From NCBI GenBank assembly GCA_002408085.1, contig DHQL01000024.1, forward strand, positions 2,320 through 66,319: a DNA stretch of 64,000 bases. Reading direction: 5' to 3'. Under the pieces are notes generated by a model, which was given only the letters and a program-made list of their open reading frames with translations, did no database searches and was not told the origin of the DNA. Origin of the DNA: Spirochaeta sp. UBA5339. Lineage in GTDB: Bacteria > Spirochaetota > Spirochaetia > DSM-2461. Shown here piece after piece: positions 8,814-17,887 of the stretch. The first letter of the stretch is position 1, and each line of letters begins with the position of its first letter. The translations under genes were made by a program, and so were the position numbers.

Positions 8814-9799
8814 TGTGTGCCTCCTGCAGATCCACCGATGGATTTAAAGGGAATGAAATTCTCCAGGTTCTTGTCCACAATGTCCACGGAGCCGCCGGTC
8901 TTGAATACCTCGTCGATCATTTCGTAGTAGAGACGGTCTCGGGTAATGGCGGGATTCTTGGAGTACTCTTCCAGTACCGCAGCAAAACGGGCAGTGTCAC
9001 CCACGGCCTTGTTAACACGCTCTGTAGCATAACCCTCAGCAACCTGAATCAGCTGCTGTGCCTCTCCGGTGGCTCTGGGAATTTCCTTGTTGTAGGCTTC
9101 CTTACCCTCGTTGATCAGACGGTTCATATCCTGAATCGCCTTGTTGACGTCTTCAAAGGCGTCCTGAACCTCACCCTTGGGGGGAACGATGTTCTGGAGT
9201 TTGACTGTAGTCAGCTGGATACCCATGCCGTAGTTGTCCAGAGTTTTCTGGATCATCTGTGTGGCGGCATCCTCAATATTGGTTCTCTCGGAACCGATTA
9301 CATTCAGAATGGCTCTGTCTCCAACCAGCTGGTTTACAACGGACTGGGAAACGTCACGGATGGTCTTTTCCTTGTTGTTCACATTGAAAAGCCAGGCTTT
9401 GGGGTCCACGATCCTGTACTGGATAATCCAGGACACGTCTACGATGTTGAGGTCTCCAGTGAGCATGATGGACTCATTGGAGTAGTCTTTCTGCGAGTAA
9501 ATTGTCGTGATTCCTGCACTGTCTGTTCTGAAACCGAACTGCATTGTCTGAACGACTCTGGTGGGTACTTTATAGACACGCTCGATTCCCAGGGGAATCT
9601 TATACTGCAGACCGGGACCTGTTGTCCGGCTGTATCTGCCAAGAGTCAGCACAACGGCTTCCTCTGTCTGGTCTACCACATATACACCGCTCATAATACT
9701 GAAAGCAGCGATTACTACAATCAATATGATCCAGATGAACTTGGGTTTCATAGGAAGATTCATCTTTCCTCTTTCGGGAGAGACATCTCTTTCAGGCAT
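8810..9799 (-). CDS. hflK: SPFH/band-7 protein HflK
   Basis: First gene of the hflKC pair. The 329-residue product has a short basic N-terminal tail, a membrane helix at about 21-41, the SPFH domain beginning VVDQTEEAVVLTLGRYSRTTGPGLQYKIP, and a long helical segment ending in a Gly/Ser tail. AAGGAGGT lies just before the ATG at 9799. Unlike the enteric protein it has no long Gly/Pro-rich N-terminus. Its neighbour ftsH is on the opposite strand 2.7 kb away, consistent with a shared role in membrane protein quality control. Confidence 0.92.
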   Translation of the reverse strand: MPERDVSPERGKMNLPMKPKFIWIILIVVIAAFSIMSGVYVVDQTEEAVVLTLGRYSRTTGPGLQYKIPLGIERVYKVPTRVVQTMQFGFRTDSAGITTIYSQKDYSNESIMLTGDLNIVDVSWIIQYRIVDPKAWLFNVNNKEKTIRDVSQSVVNQLVGDRAILNVIGSERTNIEDAATQMIQKTLDNYGMGIQLTTVKLQNIVPPKGEVQDAFEDVNKAIQDMNRLINEGKEAYNKEIPRATGEAQQLIQVAEGYATERVNKAVGDTARFAAVLEEYSKNPAITRDRLYYEMIDEVFKTGGSVDIVDKNLENFIPFKSIGGSAGGTQ

Positions 9800-10153
9800 G
9801 GCTCACCTCCTTGATAAGCTTGAATGGAGCCCCGGGATGATTTTCCCGAATTCCTACCTTAAAAGGTAAAGAACCCTGTGCCGTAGGTCAAGAATATTCT
9901 CTTTTTCGAACTGTGTTCTTTTATGGGAGCATCCCCGGTCCTGCGGTCCGGGACCGGGCTCTCCGTTTCAATGCCCTTTACGGCTGCTTTTTTGCGGCTT
10001 GGTCCCCGCCGCCGCAGCAGCCTTGGGCATTTCCTCTTCGATCCCTATGCCCTTCGGCTGTCCAGTGATTTTTCAAGCAGCCACGGTTTTCCAGAAATAT
10101 GTATTTCAGTCTTCTATAATTAATATCTCATACCATATAAGGAAGGATTGGCT
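9800..10153. other. 354-bp gene-free stretch between hflK and the SRPBCC gene
   Basis: This divergent intergenic region holds the hflKC promoter candidate and a strong inverted repeat: CCCGGTCC at 9934-9941 against GGACCGGG at 9951-9958, loop 9 nt, extended by GAGC/GCTC across a 3-nt bulge, without a T tract. On the minus strand it also carries a 20-codon frame (about 10029-9967) behind GAGGA that encodes an Ala/Lys/Arg-rich peptide. A TATAAT at 10115-10120 faces the SRPBCC gene but has no fitting -35. I see no convincing conventional gene here. Confidence 0.6.
9863..9891 (-). promoter_or_regulatory. Candidate promoter of hflKC
   Basis: On the minus strand TTGACC (9891-9886) is followed after 17 bp by TACCTT (9868-9863), about 65 bp before the hflK start. 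The -35 is good (5/6) and the -10 weak (3/6). Confidence 0.4.
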
Positions 10154-10606
10154 ATGAAGAAAATAACACTGGATATAATGATAAAAGGCTCGGCCGCAGA
10201 CATCTGGAAGGTCATCAGCGACATTGACGGATCGGTGAATGTGATTTCCGGTATAGAGAAAGTTGAGGTCCTGGAGCGCCCCGAATCGGGACTGACCGGT
10301 CTTAAGTGGCGGGAGACCCGGACCATGTTCGGCCAGAGTGCCACCGAGGTGATGTGGATTACTGATTCCCAGGAGAACAAGGGCTACTCCACCCGGGCAG
10401 AGAGCCATGGTGCCATCTATACTACCCGCTTTGATATCAGGGAAGATGATGGTGTCTGCCTGCTGACAATGACCTTTGGTGCTGAGCTTGTTAAGTTCAG
10501 TACCAGGATAGTAACACTCCTCACCGGATGGATCTTTGCTTCAGCCACCCGCAAGGCTCTTATGGAGGACCTGGAGGATATAAAGAAGGCCGTGGAAGCC
10601 GGCTGA
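10154..10606 (+). CDS. SRPBCC (START-like) family protein
   Basis: The 150-residue protein begins with the pattern typical of the SRPBCC/polyketide-cyclase-like fold (strand, then AADIWKVISDIDG helix), continues with a series of strands (GLKWRETRTMFG, YSTRAESHGAIYTTRFDI) and ends in a long amphipathic helix ending MEDLEDIKKAVE. Such proteins form a hydrophobic ligand cavity; the ligand cannot be told. An upstream in-frame TTG at 10148 is possible, but GGAAGG at 10141-10146 fits the ATG at 10154 with 7 nt spacing. It is a single gene; metG follows from its own promoter. Confidence 0.8.
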   Translation: MKKITLDIMIKGSAADIWKVISDIDGSVNVISGIEKVEVLERPESGLTGLKWRETRTMFGQSATEVMWITDSQENKGYSTRAESHGAIYTTRFDIREDDGVCLLTMTFGAELVKFSTRIVTLLTGWIFASATRKALMEDLEDIKKAVEAG

Positions 10607-10633
10607 TTTAGAAGGGAACCTCAGGACCCTACA

Positions 10634-10662
10634 TTGACAATTCCCCCATAGCTCCGTATCAT
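10634..10662 (+). promoter_or_regulatory. Sigma-70 promoter of metG
   Basis: A perfect TTGACA (10634-10639), 17-bp spacer and TATCAT (10657-10662, 5/6) lie about 80 bp before the metG start. This is the best promoter match in the window. It also argues against an upstream metG start at 10670, which would leave only about 2 nt of leader. Confidence 0.7.
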
Positions 10663-10741
10663 ATTCCGATTGATTGTAAATACATCGGAATTCTCTGGTG
10701 AATTTTTCCGAATAACTATATGTCCAAGCGAGGTTTGCTCC

Positions 10742-12904
10742 ATGAAAAGAAGACTTATCACATCTGCTCTTCCCTACGTTAATAACATCCCCCATCTGGG
10801 AAATCTTATACAGGTTCTGTCTGCCGACGTTTTTGCCCGTTTCTGCCGCCAGTACGGCTATGAAACAATGTATGTCTGCGGTACCGACGAGTACGGTACA
10901 GCCACAGAAACCAAAGCACTGGAAGAGGGAGTAACCCCCAGAGAGCTCTGCGACCGCTTTCACAAGGTCCACAGAGATATCTACGAGTGGTTCAACATCG
11001 ACTTCGACTACTTCGGAAGAACCTCCACACCCCAGCAGACCGAAATCGTTCAGGGCCTCTTCAAGAAGCTCGATGACGCGGGACTGATCAGCGAAAAGAC
11101 CATCGAGCAGCTCTACTGTAATGACTGCAACCGCTTCCTCGCCGACCGCTATGTCCACGGTATCTGTCCCCACTGTGAGTCCGTTCATGCCAGAGGGGAT
11201 CAGTGTGAGGACTGCGGTAAGCTTCTGGAACCCACCGAGCTGATCGCGCCCCGCTGCGGTACCTGCGGCGCCACACCCGAGGTGAAGAGCACCGACCATC
11301 TCTACATCGACCTTCCCGCGGTTCTTCCCAAGCTGGAAGCCTGGATGGAGAAGACCTCTGTAGAGGGATTCTGGGCGCGCAATGCAGTGCAGATGACAAA
11401 GAGCTGGATCAGAGACGGTCTTAAAGAGCGGGCCATTACCCGTGACCTGAAGTGGGGTATCCCCGTTCCCAAAGAGGGATTCGAGGACAAGGTATTCTAC
11501 GTATGGTTTGACGCCCCCATCGGCTACATCTCCATCTCCGCCTGTCACACTCCCGAGTGGAAGGACTGGTGGCAGAATCCCGAGAATGTAAAGCTCTTCC
11601 AGTTTATCGGAAAGGACAACATCCCCTTCCACACCGTAATCTTCCCTTCAACCCTCCTGGGATCAGGGGAGAACTGGACCATGCTCCACCATATGTCATC
11701 CAGTGAGTACCTGAACTATGAAAACACAAAATTCTCCAAGAGCAAGGGCATCGGCGTCTTCGGAACCGACTGTCAGGACACCGGAATTCCCGCCGACGTC
11801 TGGAGATTCTATATCTTCTACAACAGACCCGAAAAGTCTGACACCCAGTTCACATGGGCCGACTTCCAGGAGAAGGTCAACTCCGAACTCATCGGAAACC
11901 TGGGTAACCTGGTGAACAGAACACTGACCTTTACAAACCGCTTCTTCGACGGAAAGATCCCCGAAGGCAAGGTTGACGAAGAGTTCTGGGCGGAAGTGAA
12001 GAAGAGAGAGGCGGTGATCACAGAGAAGCTGAACAGAGCCGAGCTCCGTGACGCCTTCAAGGAGATCCTTCAGCTCTCCAGCCTGGGTAACAAGGCCTTT
12101 CAGGAGGGTGAACCCTGGAGAACCCGTAACGAGGACCCCGAGGCGGCGGCAAGCCTGCTGATGAACCTCCTCTATCTGGTTCGTGACCTGGCAATCCTGG
12201 TTCACCCCTACATTCCCGAAACATCCGACCGCATCGCCGCACAGCTGGGTCTTTCCGACCTGCAGTGGGATCACCTCTGCGAGATGAGGGGTATCGGCAC
12301 CATCGGCAAGCCCGAAATCCTCTTTCAGAAGCTGGAAGACGACTTTATCGAAGAGCAGAGAGTCCGTTTCTCAGGAAGCCAGGCCGACAGAGCCGCCGCG
12401 GCCGCACAGGAAGGCCCCGAGGCTGATTTCAGATCCACCATCGACCTGAGGGTGGCCAAGATCGTAAAGGCCGAGCAGCACCCCGATGCGGAAAAACTCT
12501 TCGTCATCACACTTGATGCCGGTGAGGCTGAGAACAGAACCATCTGTTCCGGTCTTGTGGGTCACTACACCATCGAAGAGCTGGAAGGCCGGAACATCAT
12601 CCTCGCCTTCAACCTGAAGCCTGCCAAACTCCGTGGAATCAAGTCCAACGGAATGCTGCTGGCCGCCGAGAACAAGGAGCATATGGAAGTTCTCTTTCCT
12701 GCCAACGGTGTTCCCGGCGACAGAGTTCTTCTGGAAGGTGACACCGAGTCCCTGGAGGCTCCCGGCAAGAAGATCAAGATTGACAGGTTTTTCGAGATTC
12801 CCATCACCGTAAAGGATCACGGTGTGGGAGTAGGAGAGACCGCCCTCTGCATCAAGGGACAGCCCGTTAAGGCCGAAAAGGTCGCAGACGGCGAGGTCGG
12901 CTGA
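10742..12904 (+). CDS. metG: Methionyl-tRNA synthetase
   Basis: Charges tRNA-Met (initiator and elongator). The 720-residue protein has a class I Rossmann fold with the HIGH-type motif PHLGN (17-21), a connective domain with eight cysteines in CxxC pairs between about 126 and 166 (two zinc knuckles), a KMSKS-type loop in the form FSKSKG (331-336), an anticodon-binding helical domain, and a C-terminal OB-fold tRNA-binding domain from about 562 (RVAKIVKAEQHPDAEKL). About 55 further residues follow the OB fold. A 24-codon upstream extension was rejected: it would begin at the promoter, while GAGGT sits 9 nt before the ATG at 10742. Confidence 0.97.
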   Translation: MKRRLITSALPYVNNIPHLGNLIQVLSADVFARFCRQYGYETMYVCGTDEYGTATETKALEEGVTPRELCDRFHKVHRDIYEWFNIDFDYFGRTSTPQQTEIVQGLFKKLDDAGLISEKTIEQLYCNDCNRFLADRYVHGICPHCESVHARGDQCEDCGKLLEPTELIAPRCGTCGATPEVKSTDHLYIDLPAVLPKLEAWMEKTSVEGFWARNAVQMTKSWIRDGLKERAITRDLKWGIPVPKEGFEDKVFYVWFDAPIGYISISACHTPEWKDWWQNPENVKLFQFIGKDNIPFHTVIFPSTLLGSGENWTMLHHMSSSEYLNYENTKFSKSKGIGVFGTDCQDTGIPADVWRFYIFYNRPEKSDTQFTWADFQEKVNSELIGNLGNLVNRTLTFTNRFFDGKIPEGKVDEEFWAEVKKREAVITEKLNRAELRDAFKEILQLSSLGNKAFQEGEPWRTRNEDPEAAASLLMNLLYLVRDLAILVHPYIPETSDRIAAQLGLSDLQWDHLCEMRGIGTIGKPEILFQKLEDDFIEEQRVRFSGSQADRAAAAAQEGPEADFRSTIDLRVAKIVKAEQHPDAEKLFVITLDAGEAENRTICSGLVGHYTIEELEGRNIILAFNLKPAKLRGIKSNGMLLAAENKEHMEVLFPANGVPGDRVLLEGDTESLEAPGKKIKIDRFFEIPITVKDHGVGVGETALCIKGQPVKAEKVADGEVG

Positions 12905-12907
12905 TCC

Positions 12908-13948
12908 TTGGCCGGCAGAGTCATTGCAGAACGTATAGCTCCGGAGGAACTGACCCCCGGAGCCTTGAATAACGGCTTTCTCCAGACTGGGTTCTGGGGA
13001 GAGCAGAAAGCCGCCTTCGGCTGGAAGGCGGAAGCCGTCAAATGGAGATGCGGAGAGGAGTCGGGAACCCTTCTGGTTCTGATCCGCTCCCTGGCAAAGG
13101 GAGTTCTCTCACTGGCCTATGTTCCCGGCGGCCCCGACGCTGCTTCCGGAACCGATGACCGTGAGGGCTTTCTGATTGAGCTGGCCCGGGAACTCCGGGG
13201 CATCCTCCCCCTGAACTGCTTTTTTATCCGCTTCGACCTGCCCGAGTTTTCTGTGGGCGATGAGGCGGCCCCCTCATATATAGAGCTGAAAAAGGCACCC
13301 ATGGACATTCAGCCCCCGGACACGGCGGTGGTGGACCTTTCTGAGGGATATGAAGCCATTCTGCCTGGTATGCACAAGAAGACCCGGTACAATATCAAGC
13401 TTGCTGCCAAAAAGGGCGTTGTTGTTGAGGCCTGCGGCCGTGACAGGCTTAGGGACTGGTACGAACTCTACAGGGTTACCGCCGAGCGGGACAGAATCGC
13501 CATTCATCCCTTTGCCTACTATGACAGGCTCTTCGAGATCCTCGAAGGAGAAAAGGACAGGGAGCTGGTTCTCTATCTGGCAAGTCACGAAGAGGATCTT
13601 CTGGCAGGGATTATCGTTCTCTTTAACGGAGATGAGGCTGTCTACCTCTATGGCGCCTCATCCAATGTAAAGCGGAATCTGATGCCTGCCTACGCCCTTC
13701 AGGCTGCGGCCATGGAAGAGGCCTGCAGACGGGGAGCAAAGGAGTACGATATGTTCGGTACTCCTCCCAACGGAGATGATCCGGAACACCCCATGGCGGG
13801 GCTCTACCGCTTCAAGACAGGTTTCGGAGGCGAACTCCGCCACCGTCCCGGCTGTTATGACTATCCCTACAGCCGTCTGCTCTACCTGGCCTACGGCCTG
13901 ATGGAGAGGGCACGGAAGTACTACTACAAGGTCTGGAAGAAGAGATAA
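12908..13948 (+). CDS. FemAB-type peptidoglycan bridge aminoacyltransferase
   Basis: The 346-residue protein has a paired GNAT-like fold of the FemX/FemA/FemB family, which adds amino acids from aminoacyl-tRNA to the stem peptide of lipid II. Diagnostic segments are GMHKKTRYNIKLAAKKG, the Ala-rich helix after YLYGASS, YDMFGTPP and YRFKTGFGGE. Start is TTG at 12908, 3 nt after the metG stop, with GAGGT inside the metG end; the two are likely co-transcribed, which fits an enzyme that uses charged tRNA. Its stop is 1 bp from that of the convergent GGDEF gene. Substrate amino acid unknown; Gly would match spirochaete walls (inference). Confidence 0.85.
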   Translation: MAGRVIAERIAPEELTPGALNNGFLQTGFWGEQKAAFGWKAEAVKWRCGEESGTLLVLIRSLAKGVLSLAYVPGGPDAASGTDDREGFLIELARELRGILPLNCFFIRFDLPEFSVGDEAAPSYIELKKAPMDIQPPDTAVVDLSEGYEAILPGMHKKTRYNIKLAAKKGVVVEACGRDRLRDWYELYRVTAERDRIAIHPFAYYDRLFEILEGEKDRELVLYLASHEEDLLAGIIVLFNGDEAVYLYGASSNVKRNLMPAYALQAAAMEEACRRGAKEYDMFGTPPNGDDPEHPMAGLYRFKTGFGGELRHRPGCYDYPYSRLLYLAYGLMERARKYYYKVWKKR

Positions 13949-13949
13949 C

Positions 13950-15206
13950 CTACTTCAGGGGGCTTTCAAAGTCCTCTGTGTAGACGGTGACTCTGTTTTT
14001 ACCTGTTTTCTTTGAACTGTACATCGCCAGATCGGCTCTTTCTATTGTGTCCCTGACTCTGTCCGTCCAGCGGCTGCTGTCAATAATCCCTATGCTGAGG
14101 GAGAGTTCTACGCAGCCTCCCCAATCCTCCATTAGAGGGCAGATCTTTTTCTCAAAATCCTTCTGGATTTTAACGACAAAAGACTTTGCATCTTCAATGC
14201 CGCAGTTTTCAAGAAGCAATAGAAACTCGTCTCCGCCGTATCTGGCGCAGATGTCGCTTGCTCTGGAGTGTTCATTCAGAATATCACCCATTAGGGCAAT
14301 CAGCTCGTCTCCCTTCTGGTGACCCAGTTCATCATTTACAGACTTGAAGTTGTCCATATCCAGAAAGATCAGACAGTCCCAAACGGGATTACGCTTGTGG
14401 TGAGAGAGTCTCTGTTCCATAAATTCAAGAAAATACTGACGGGAGTAGAGTCCCGATAGCTGGTCGTAGATCAGCTGCTGTACGATCTGCCTGTTTTCAT
14501 CTTTCGTACTGGCAAGTTCTTTGTTCTTCATGGCCGTATACCGGGCGCTGTAGAGGGCAAGGCAGATCATCATGACAATGGGGCCAACAATTAATTGAAC
14601 TTCAATCAGCGAGAGGATGGCGCCGAGTATTCCATTGAATATCGCTTCGGCCAGCCAGAAGGCAAACCCGAAAATCAGGGGAGAGATAAGATGGATGTTT
14701 CTGTTGCCTCTCAGGCCCCTGATAAAACGGACGAGCAGGATGCTGTCCATGATAAGTATGGATAGCAGAAAACCGGGGAAGATGGGACCTTTGATAAGGG
14801 AACTATGATATTTTTCCGGATTCAGAGTTTCTGTAAAGAGGTGGCCTCCCGGAAAAAAAATCAGAACTATGGCGGCACTTACATAGATCAGGAAGACCAT
14901 ATGGAGTACATGAGATTCCCTCTCTATGAGCCGTGAGCTCAGATGGTAGCTGTAATAGGCGACAAGAGCTCCACCAGCGTAGCAGACTCTTGTCCATAAC
15001 AGAACGTTTCTTACCTTTGTTGCTGAGGAGTAGAGGGAGTATCCCATAAAAAAGATAAACATGCTGAATAGAAACAGTGCCAGAAGCAGTTTGACCCTGT
15101 TTCTCTCGACAACACGGTAGTGAATCAAAAAATAGAGTGCATATGTTAATGAAACGATCGCTCCCAGTATACTTCCGAGAGAATCGATGTTTATTTGAAT
15201 TGTCAT
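13950..15206 (-). CDS. Membrane diguanylate cyclase (GGDEF)
   Basis: A 418-residue c-di-GMP synthase candidate. The first 225 residues hold about seven hydrophobic segments, like the seven-helix sensor regions of histidine kinases and cyclases; the second half is a complete GGDEF domain with RYGGDEF and, five residues upstream, an RASD inhibitory (I) site. The active-site motif is intact, so activity and product feedback are both expected from family knowledge. Start ATG at 15206 has AAGGATGG upstream. No terminator separates its end from the converging FemAB gene (1-bp gap). Confidence 0.9.
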   Translation of the reverse strand: MTIQINIDSLGSILGAIVSLTYALYFLIHYRVVERNRVKLLLALFLFSMFIFFMGYSLYSSATKVRNVLLWTRVCYAGGALVAYYSYHLSSRLIERESHVLHMVFLIYVSAAIVLIFFPGGHLFTETLNPEKYHSSLIKGPIFPGFLLSILIMDSILLVRFIRGLRGNRNIHLISPLIFGFAFWLAEAIFNGILGAILSLIEVQLIVGPIVMMICLALYSARYTAMKNKELASTKDENRQIVQQLIYDQLSGLYSRQYFLEFMEQRLSHHKRNPVWDCLIFLDMDNFKSVNDELGHQKGDELIALMGDILNEHSRASDICARYGGDEFLLLLENCGIEDAKSFVVKIQKDFEKKICPLMEDWGGCVELSLSIGIIDSSRWTDRVRDTIERADLAMYSSKKTGKNRVTVYTEDFESPLK

Positions 15207-15528
15207 TATCCATCCTTACATGAGATTATAGTTTTCTCTTCAAAGCAAGGCAAATCCGTAACCCTGAGTCTATGAGCAGGTTCAGAGGGTTTATGGAGAC
15301 CTGTCGACTGGATTCGGGTTTATTTAAGATTTATTACTGACTTGATTTTTGCATGAATGACCATATTCCGGTTCTCTTTTTTATTAAATAGAAAGAAATT
15401 GAATCATATACTGTATTTTTCTGCACTTTATGATAAGGTCAGACAACTCAAAAACCTAAAATAATTCAGGGCAGAAATGCGGGTACAGAACCTATAATTG
15501 TACTAGAGCCCATATACAGGAGTTTTAT
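15207..15528. other. 322-bp gene-free stretch between the GGDEF gene and fhs
   Basis: It contains the GGDEF promoter candidate at its left end and a TATAAT at 15493-15498 facing fhs, the latter without a recognisable -35. The segment at about 15265-15290 can form a 6-bp AACCCT/AGGGTT stem on the minus strand. I could not match it to a tetrahydrofolate or c-di-GMP riboswitch consensus. Confidence 0.5.
15225..15253 (-). promoter_or_regulatory. Candidate promoter of the membrane GGDEF gene
   Basis: On the minus strand TTGCCT (15253-15248), 17 bp and a perfect TATAAT (15230-15225) lie about 20 bp before the start codon, giving a very short leader. Confidence 0.5.
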
Positions 15529-17292
15529 ATGTCAGTTGAGCGCAAGTCCCCGGTTGCATCGGACCTAGAGATCGCCCAGTCTGCCGAAATCAGACCGATT
15601 CAGGAGATTGCCGGCAAGTTCGGAGTGCGGGAGGATCTGCTTATTCCCTATGGTAGCGACAAGGCCAAGATTAAACTTGATGCCCTTTCTGAGCTTGAGA
15701 AGAAGCCCAGGGGAAGGTATATCGATGTCACTGCCATTACTCCCACACCTCTGGGTGAGGGTAAGACTACAACAACCATCGGTTTGACTGAAGGACTGGC
15801 ATTTCTGGGACATAAGGCCCTCTGCGCCATCCGTCAGCCATCCATGGGCCCGACTTTCGGAATCAAGGGAGGAGCCGCTGGAGGCGGTTATTCTCAGATT
15901 GTACCCATGGAAGAGTTCAACCTTCATCTGACAGGAGATATTCATGCTGTGACTGCCGCCCATAACCTGGGAGCTGCGGCGCTGGATGCACGGATCTATC
16001 ATGAAAGCCGCTGGAGCGATGCCTACTTTGAAAAACTGGGTATGAAGAGGCTGAATGTGGATGTTCACAACATCCTCTGGCGCCGTGTGATGGATATAAA
16101 TGACCGTGCCCTGCGGAATGTTATGACCGGTATGGGAGAGAAGGGTGACGGTCCCTTAAGAGAGGGCGGTTTTGATATTACCGTTGCCTCGGAACTGATG
16201 GCCATACTTTCCCTCTCAAGCTCTCTGAAGGATATGAGGCAGAGAATCGGCCGAATGGTAATGGCACTGGACAAGCAGGGTAAACCCCTTACCGCCGAGG
16301 ATTTCGGTGTGGCAGGGGCCATGGCGGTACTCCTGAAGGACGCCCTGATGCCCAACCTGATGCAGACCATGGAGGAGCAGGCGGCTCTGGTACATACAGG
16401 TCCCTTTGCCAATATCGCCCATGGAAACTCCTCGGTTATCGCCGACAGAATGGGTCTTCATATGGCCGACTACCTTGTTACCGAGTCGGGCTTCGGCGCC
16501 GATGTGGGTATGGAGAAGTTCTTCCATATCAAGTGCGGCAGCAGCGGAATGGCTCCCGATACGGTGGTTCTTGTTGCTACCGTAAGGGCTCTCAAGATGC
16601 ACGGCGGAGGACCGAAGGTTACACCCGGCAAGCCCCTGGACGCGGTGTACAAGGAGAAGAATATCGACCTTCTCAAGGCGGGATGCGGCAATATGAAGGC
16701 TCATATTGAAACGGCCCGTAAGTTCGGTGTTCCCGTTGTTGTGGCCATCAACGCCTTTCCCACTGATGATGCCGAAGAGTGGAAAATTGTCCGGGAAGAG
16801 GCCCTTGCTGCCGGTGCCGAAGACGCCGTGGTTTCCCGTCACTGGGAGCTGGGTGGCGAGGGTGCTGCAGATCTTGCCAAGGCCGTTGCCGCCGCCTGCG
16901 AAATGCCCTCTGATTTCAAGCCCCTCTATGATGCAAAACAGAGTGTGAAAGAGAAGATCGAGACTCTTGCCAGAGAGGTCTACCGGGCCGGTAAGGTGGA
17001 GTACTCTGCCGAGGCGGAGAGAAAGATCGCGACCTATGAAGAGATGGGATATGGTGATCTGCCGATCTGCATGGCCAAGACCCAGTACTCCCTGTCACAC
17101 AATCCCGAGTGGAAGAATGTTCCTCCTGAAGACTACATCTTCCCCGTTGAAGATATCCGCCTCTCTGCGGGAGCGGGTTTTCTCTATCCACTGGCAGGAG
17201 ATATTCGTACCATGCCCGGACTGGGCAGCAAGCCCGCCTATATGGGAATCGATATAGATACAGAGACGGGAAAGATTAAAGGACTCTTTTAA
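15529..17292 (+). CDS. fhs: Formate-tetrahydrofolate ligase
   Basis: Joins formate to tetrahydrofolate with ATP, giving 10-formyl-THF for purine and formyl-Met synthesis or, in anaerobes, one-carbon metabolism. The 587-residue protein has the P-loop TPLGEGKTTTTIGL near 73-86, the downstream RQPSMGPTFGIKGGAAGGGY segment and a C-terminal MPGLGSKPAYMGIDID motif; the family norm is about 555-560. AGGAG precedes the ATG at 15529. It converges on trmL with 5 bp between stops and no obvious terminator. Confidence 0.96.
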   Translation: MSVERKSPVASDLEIAQSAEIRPIQEIAGKFGVREDLLIPYGSDKAKIKLDALSELEKKPRGRYIDVTAITPTPLGEGKTTTTIGLTEGLAFLGHKALCAIRQPSMGPTFGIKGGAAGGGYSQIVPMEEFNLHLTGDIHAVTAAHNLGAAALDARIYHESRWSDAYFEKLGMKRLNVDVHNILWRRVMDINDRALRNVMTGMGEKGDGPLREGGFDITVASELMAILSLSSSLKDMRQRIGRMVMALDKQGKPLTAEDFGVAGAMAVLLKDALMPNLMQTMEEQAALVHTGPFANIAHGNSSVIADRMGLHMADYLVTESGFGADVGMEKFFHIKCGSSGMAPDTVVLVATVRALKMHGGGPKVTPGKPLDAVYKEKNIDLLKAGCGNMKAHIETARKFGVPVVVAINAFPTDDAEEWKIVREEALAAGAEDAVVSRHWELGGEGAADLAKAVAAACEMPSDFKPLYDAKQSVKEKIETLAREVYRAGKVEYSAEAERKIATYEEMGYGDLPICMAKTQYSLSHNPEWKNVPPEDYIFPVEDIRLSAGAGFLYPLAGDIRTMPGLGSKPAYMGIDIDTETGKIKGLF

Positions 17293-17297
17293 GATAA

Positions 17298-17819
17298 TCA
17301 GTCGAAAAGATGTTTTGGAGCTTCACTCCAGCTGTGGTTGTGAAGCTCTCCTTTCGTCTCCATCCCTTTAAAATCCTGCTGCTTCAGGGCTTCGTAAGCC
17401 ACAACGGCCACGGCGTTGGAGAGGTTCAGGGAGCGCATTTCGGGCTTCATGGGAATCCTGATGGTGTTTTCCGGATGTTTTAACAGAAGCTCTTCGGGAA
17501 TCCCCGAGGACTCCTTTCCGAAGATCAGATAGCTTCCCGAGGGGTAGCTGACATCAGCATAGGTTTTTTTCGCCTTGGTGCTGCAGAAAAAGTAGGGACC
17601 TGTATGGTTCTGCTCAAAGAAGTCTTCGATGCTTCCATAGACAAAGAGGGAAAGCTTGGACCAGTAGTCCAGTCCCGCACGGCGTACGGCTTTTTCGTCA
17701 ATTGAAAAGCCCAGTGGTTCAATCAGGTGGAGTGCGGCGCCGCTGGCAGCGCAGGTACGGGCGATATTACCTGTGTTCTGGGGAATCTCGGGCTCAAGGA
17801 GTACGATATTCAGACTCAT
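17298..17819 (-). CDS. trmL: tRNA (cytidine(34)-2'-O)-methyltransferase TrmL
   Basis: Small (173 residues) SPOUT-class enzyme that methylates the 2'-O of the wobble base in tRNA-Leu in studied organisms. It begins with the family signature IVLLEPEIPQNTGNIARTCAA and carries the trefoil-knot SAM motifs FGKESSGIPEELL and IPMKPEMRSLNLSNAVAVVAYEAL. It lies 68 bp downstream of the relA/spoT gene on the same strand and could be the last gene of that transcript. Confidence 0.92.
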   Translation of the reverse strand: MSLNIVLLEPEIPQNTGNIARTCAASGAALHLIEPLGFSIDEKAVRRAGLDYWSKLSLFVYGSIEDFFEQNHTGPYFFCSTKAKKTYADVSYPSGSYLIFGKESSGIPEELLLKHPENTIRIPMKPEMRSLNLSNAVAVVAYEALKQQDFKGMETKGELHNHSWSEAPKHLFD

Positions 17820-17887
17820 GTTACTAATCCTTATATAAATTAAGAGTCCTTTCCAGTCAAATTGTTACCGGAAAGGCTCAGGTTTTT

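Noticed and set aside
8801..9814. Plus-strand open frame of about 337 codons
   Set aside because: Exact antisense shadow of hflK, which has a ribosome site and a conserved SPFH domain.
9923..10123. 66-codon plus-strand frame before the SRPBCC gene
   Set aside because: No ribosome site and a sequence dominated by the inverted repeat; coding seems unlikely.
15240..15310. Possible c-di-GMP riboswitch or tRNA-like fold before the GGDEF gene
   Set aside because: Only a 6-bp stem was found; the invariant riboswitch core and a tRNA T-arm/acceptor could not be matched, and the best promoter would lie downstream of it.
15420..15528. Tetrahydrofolate riboswitch before fhs
   Set aside because: The fhs leader is short and AT-rich without the paired junctions of that class.
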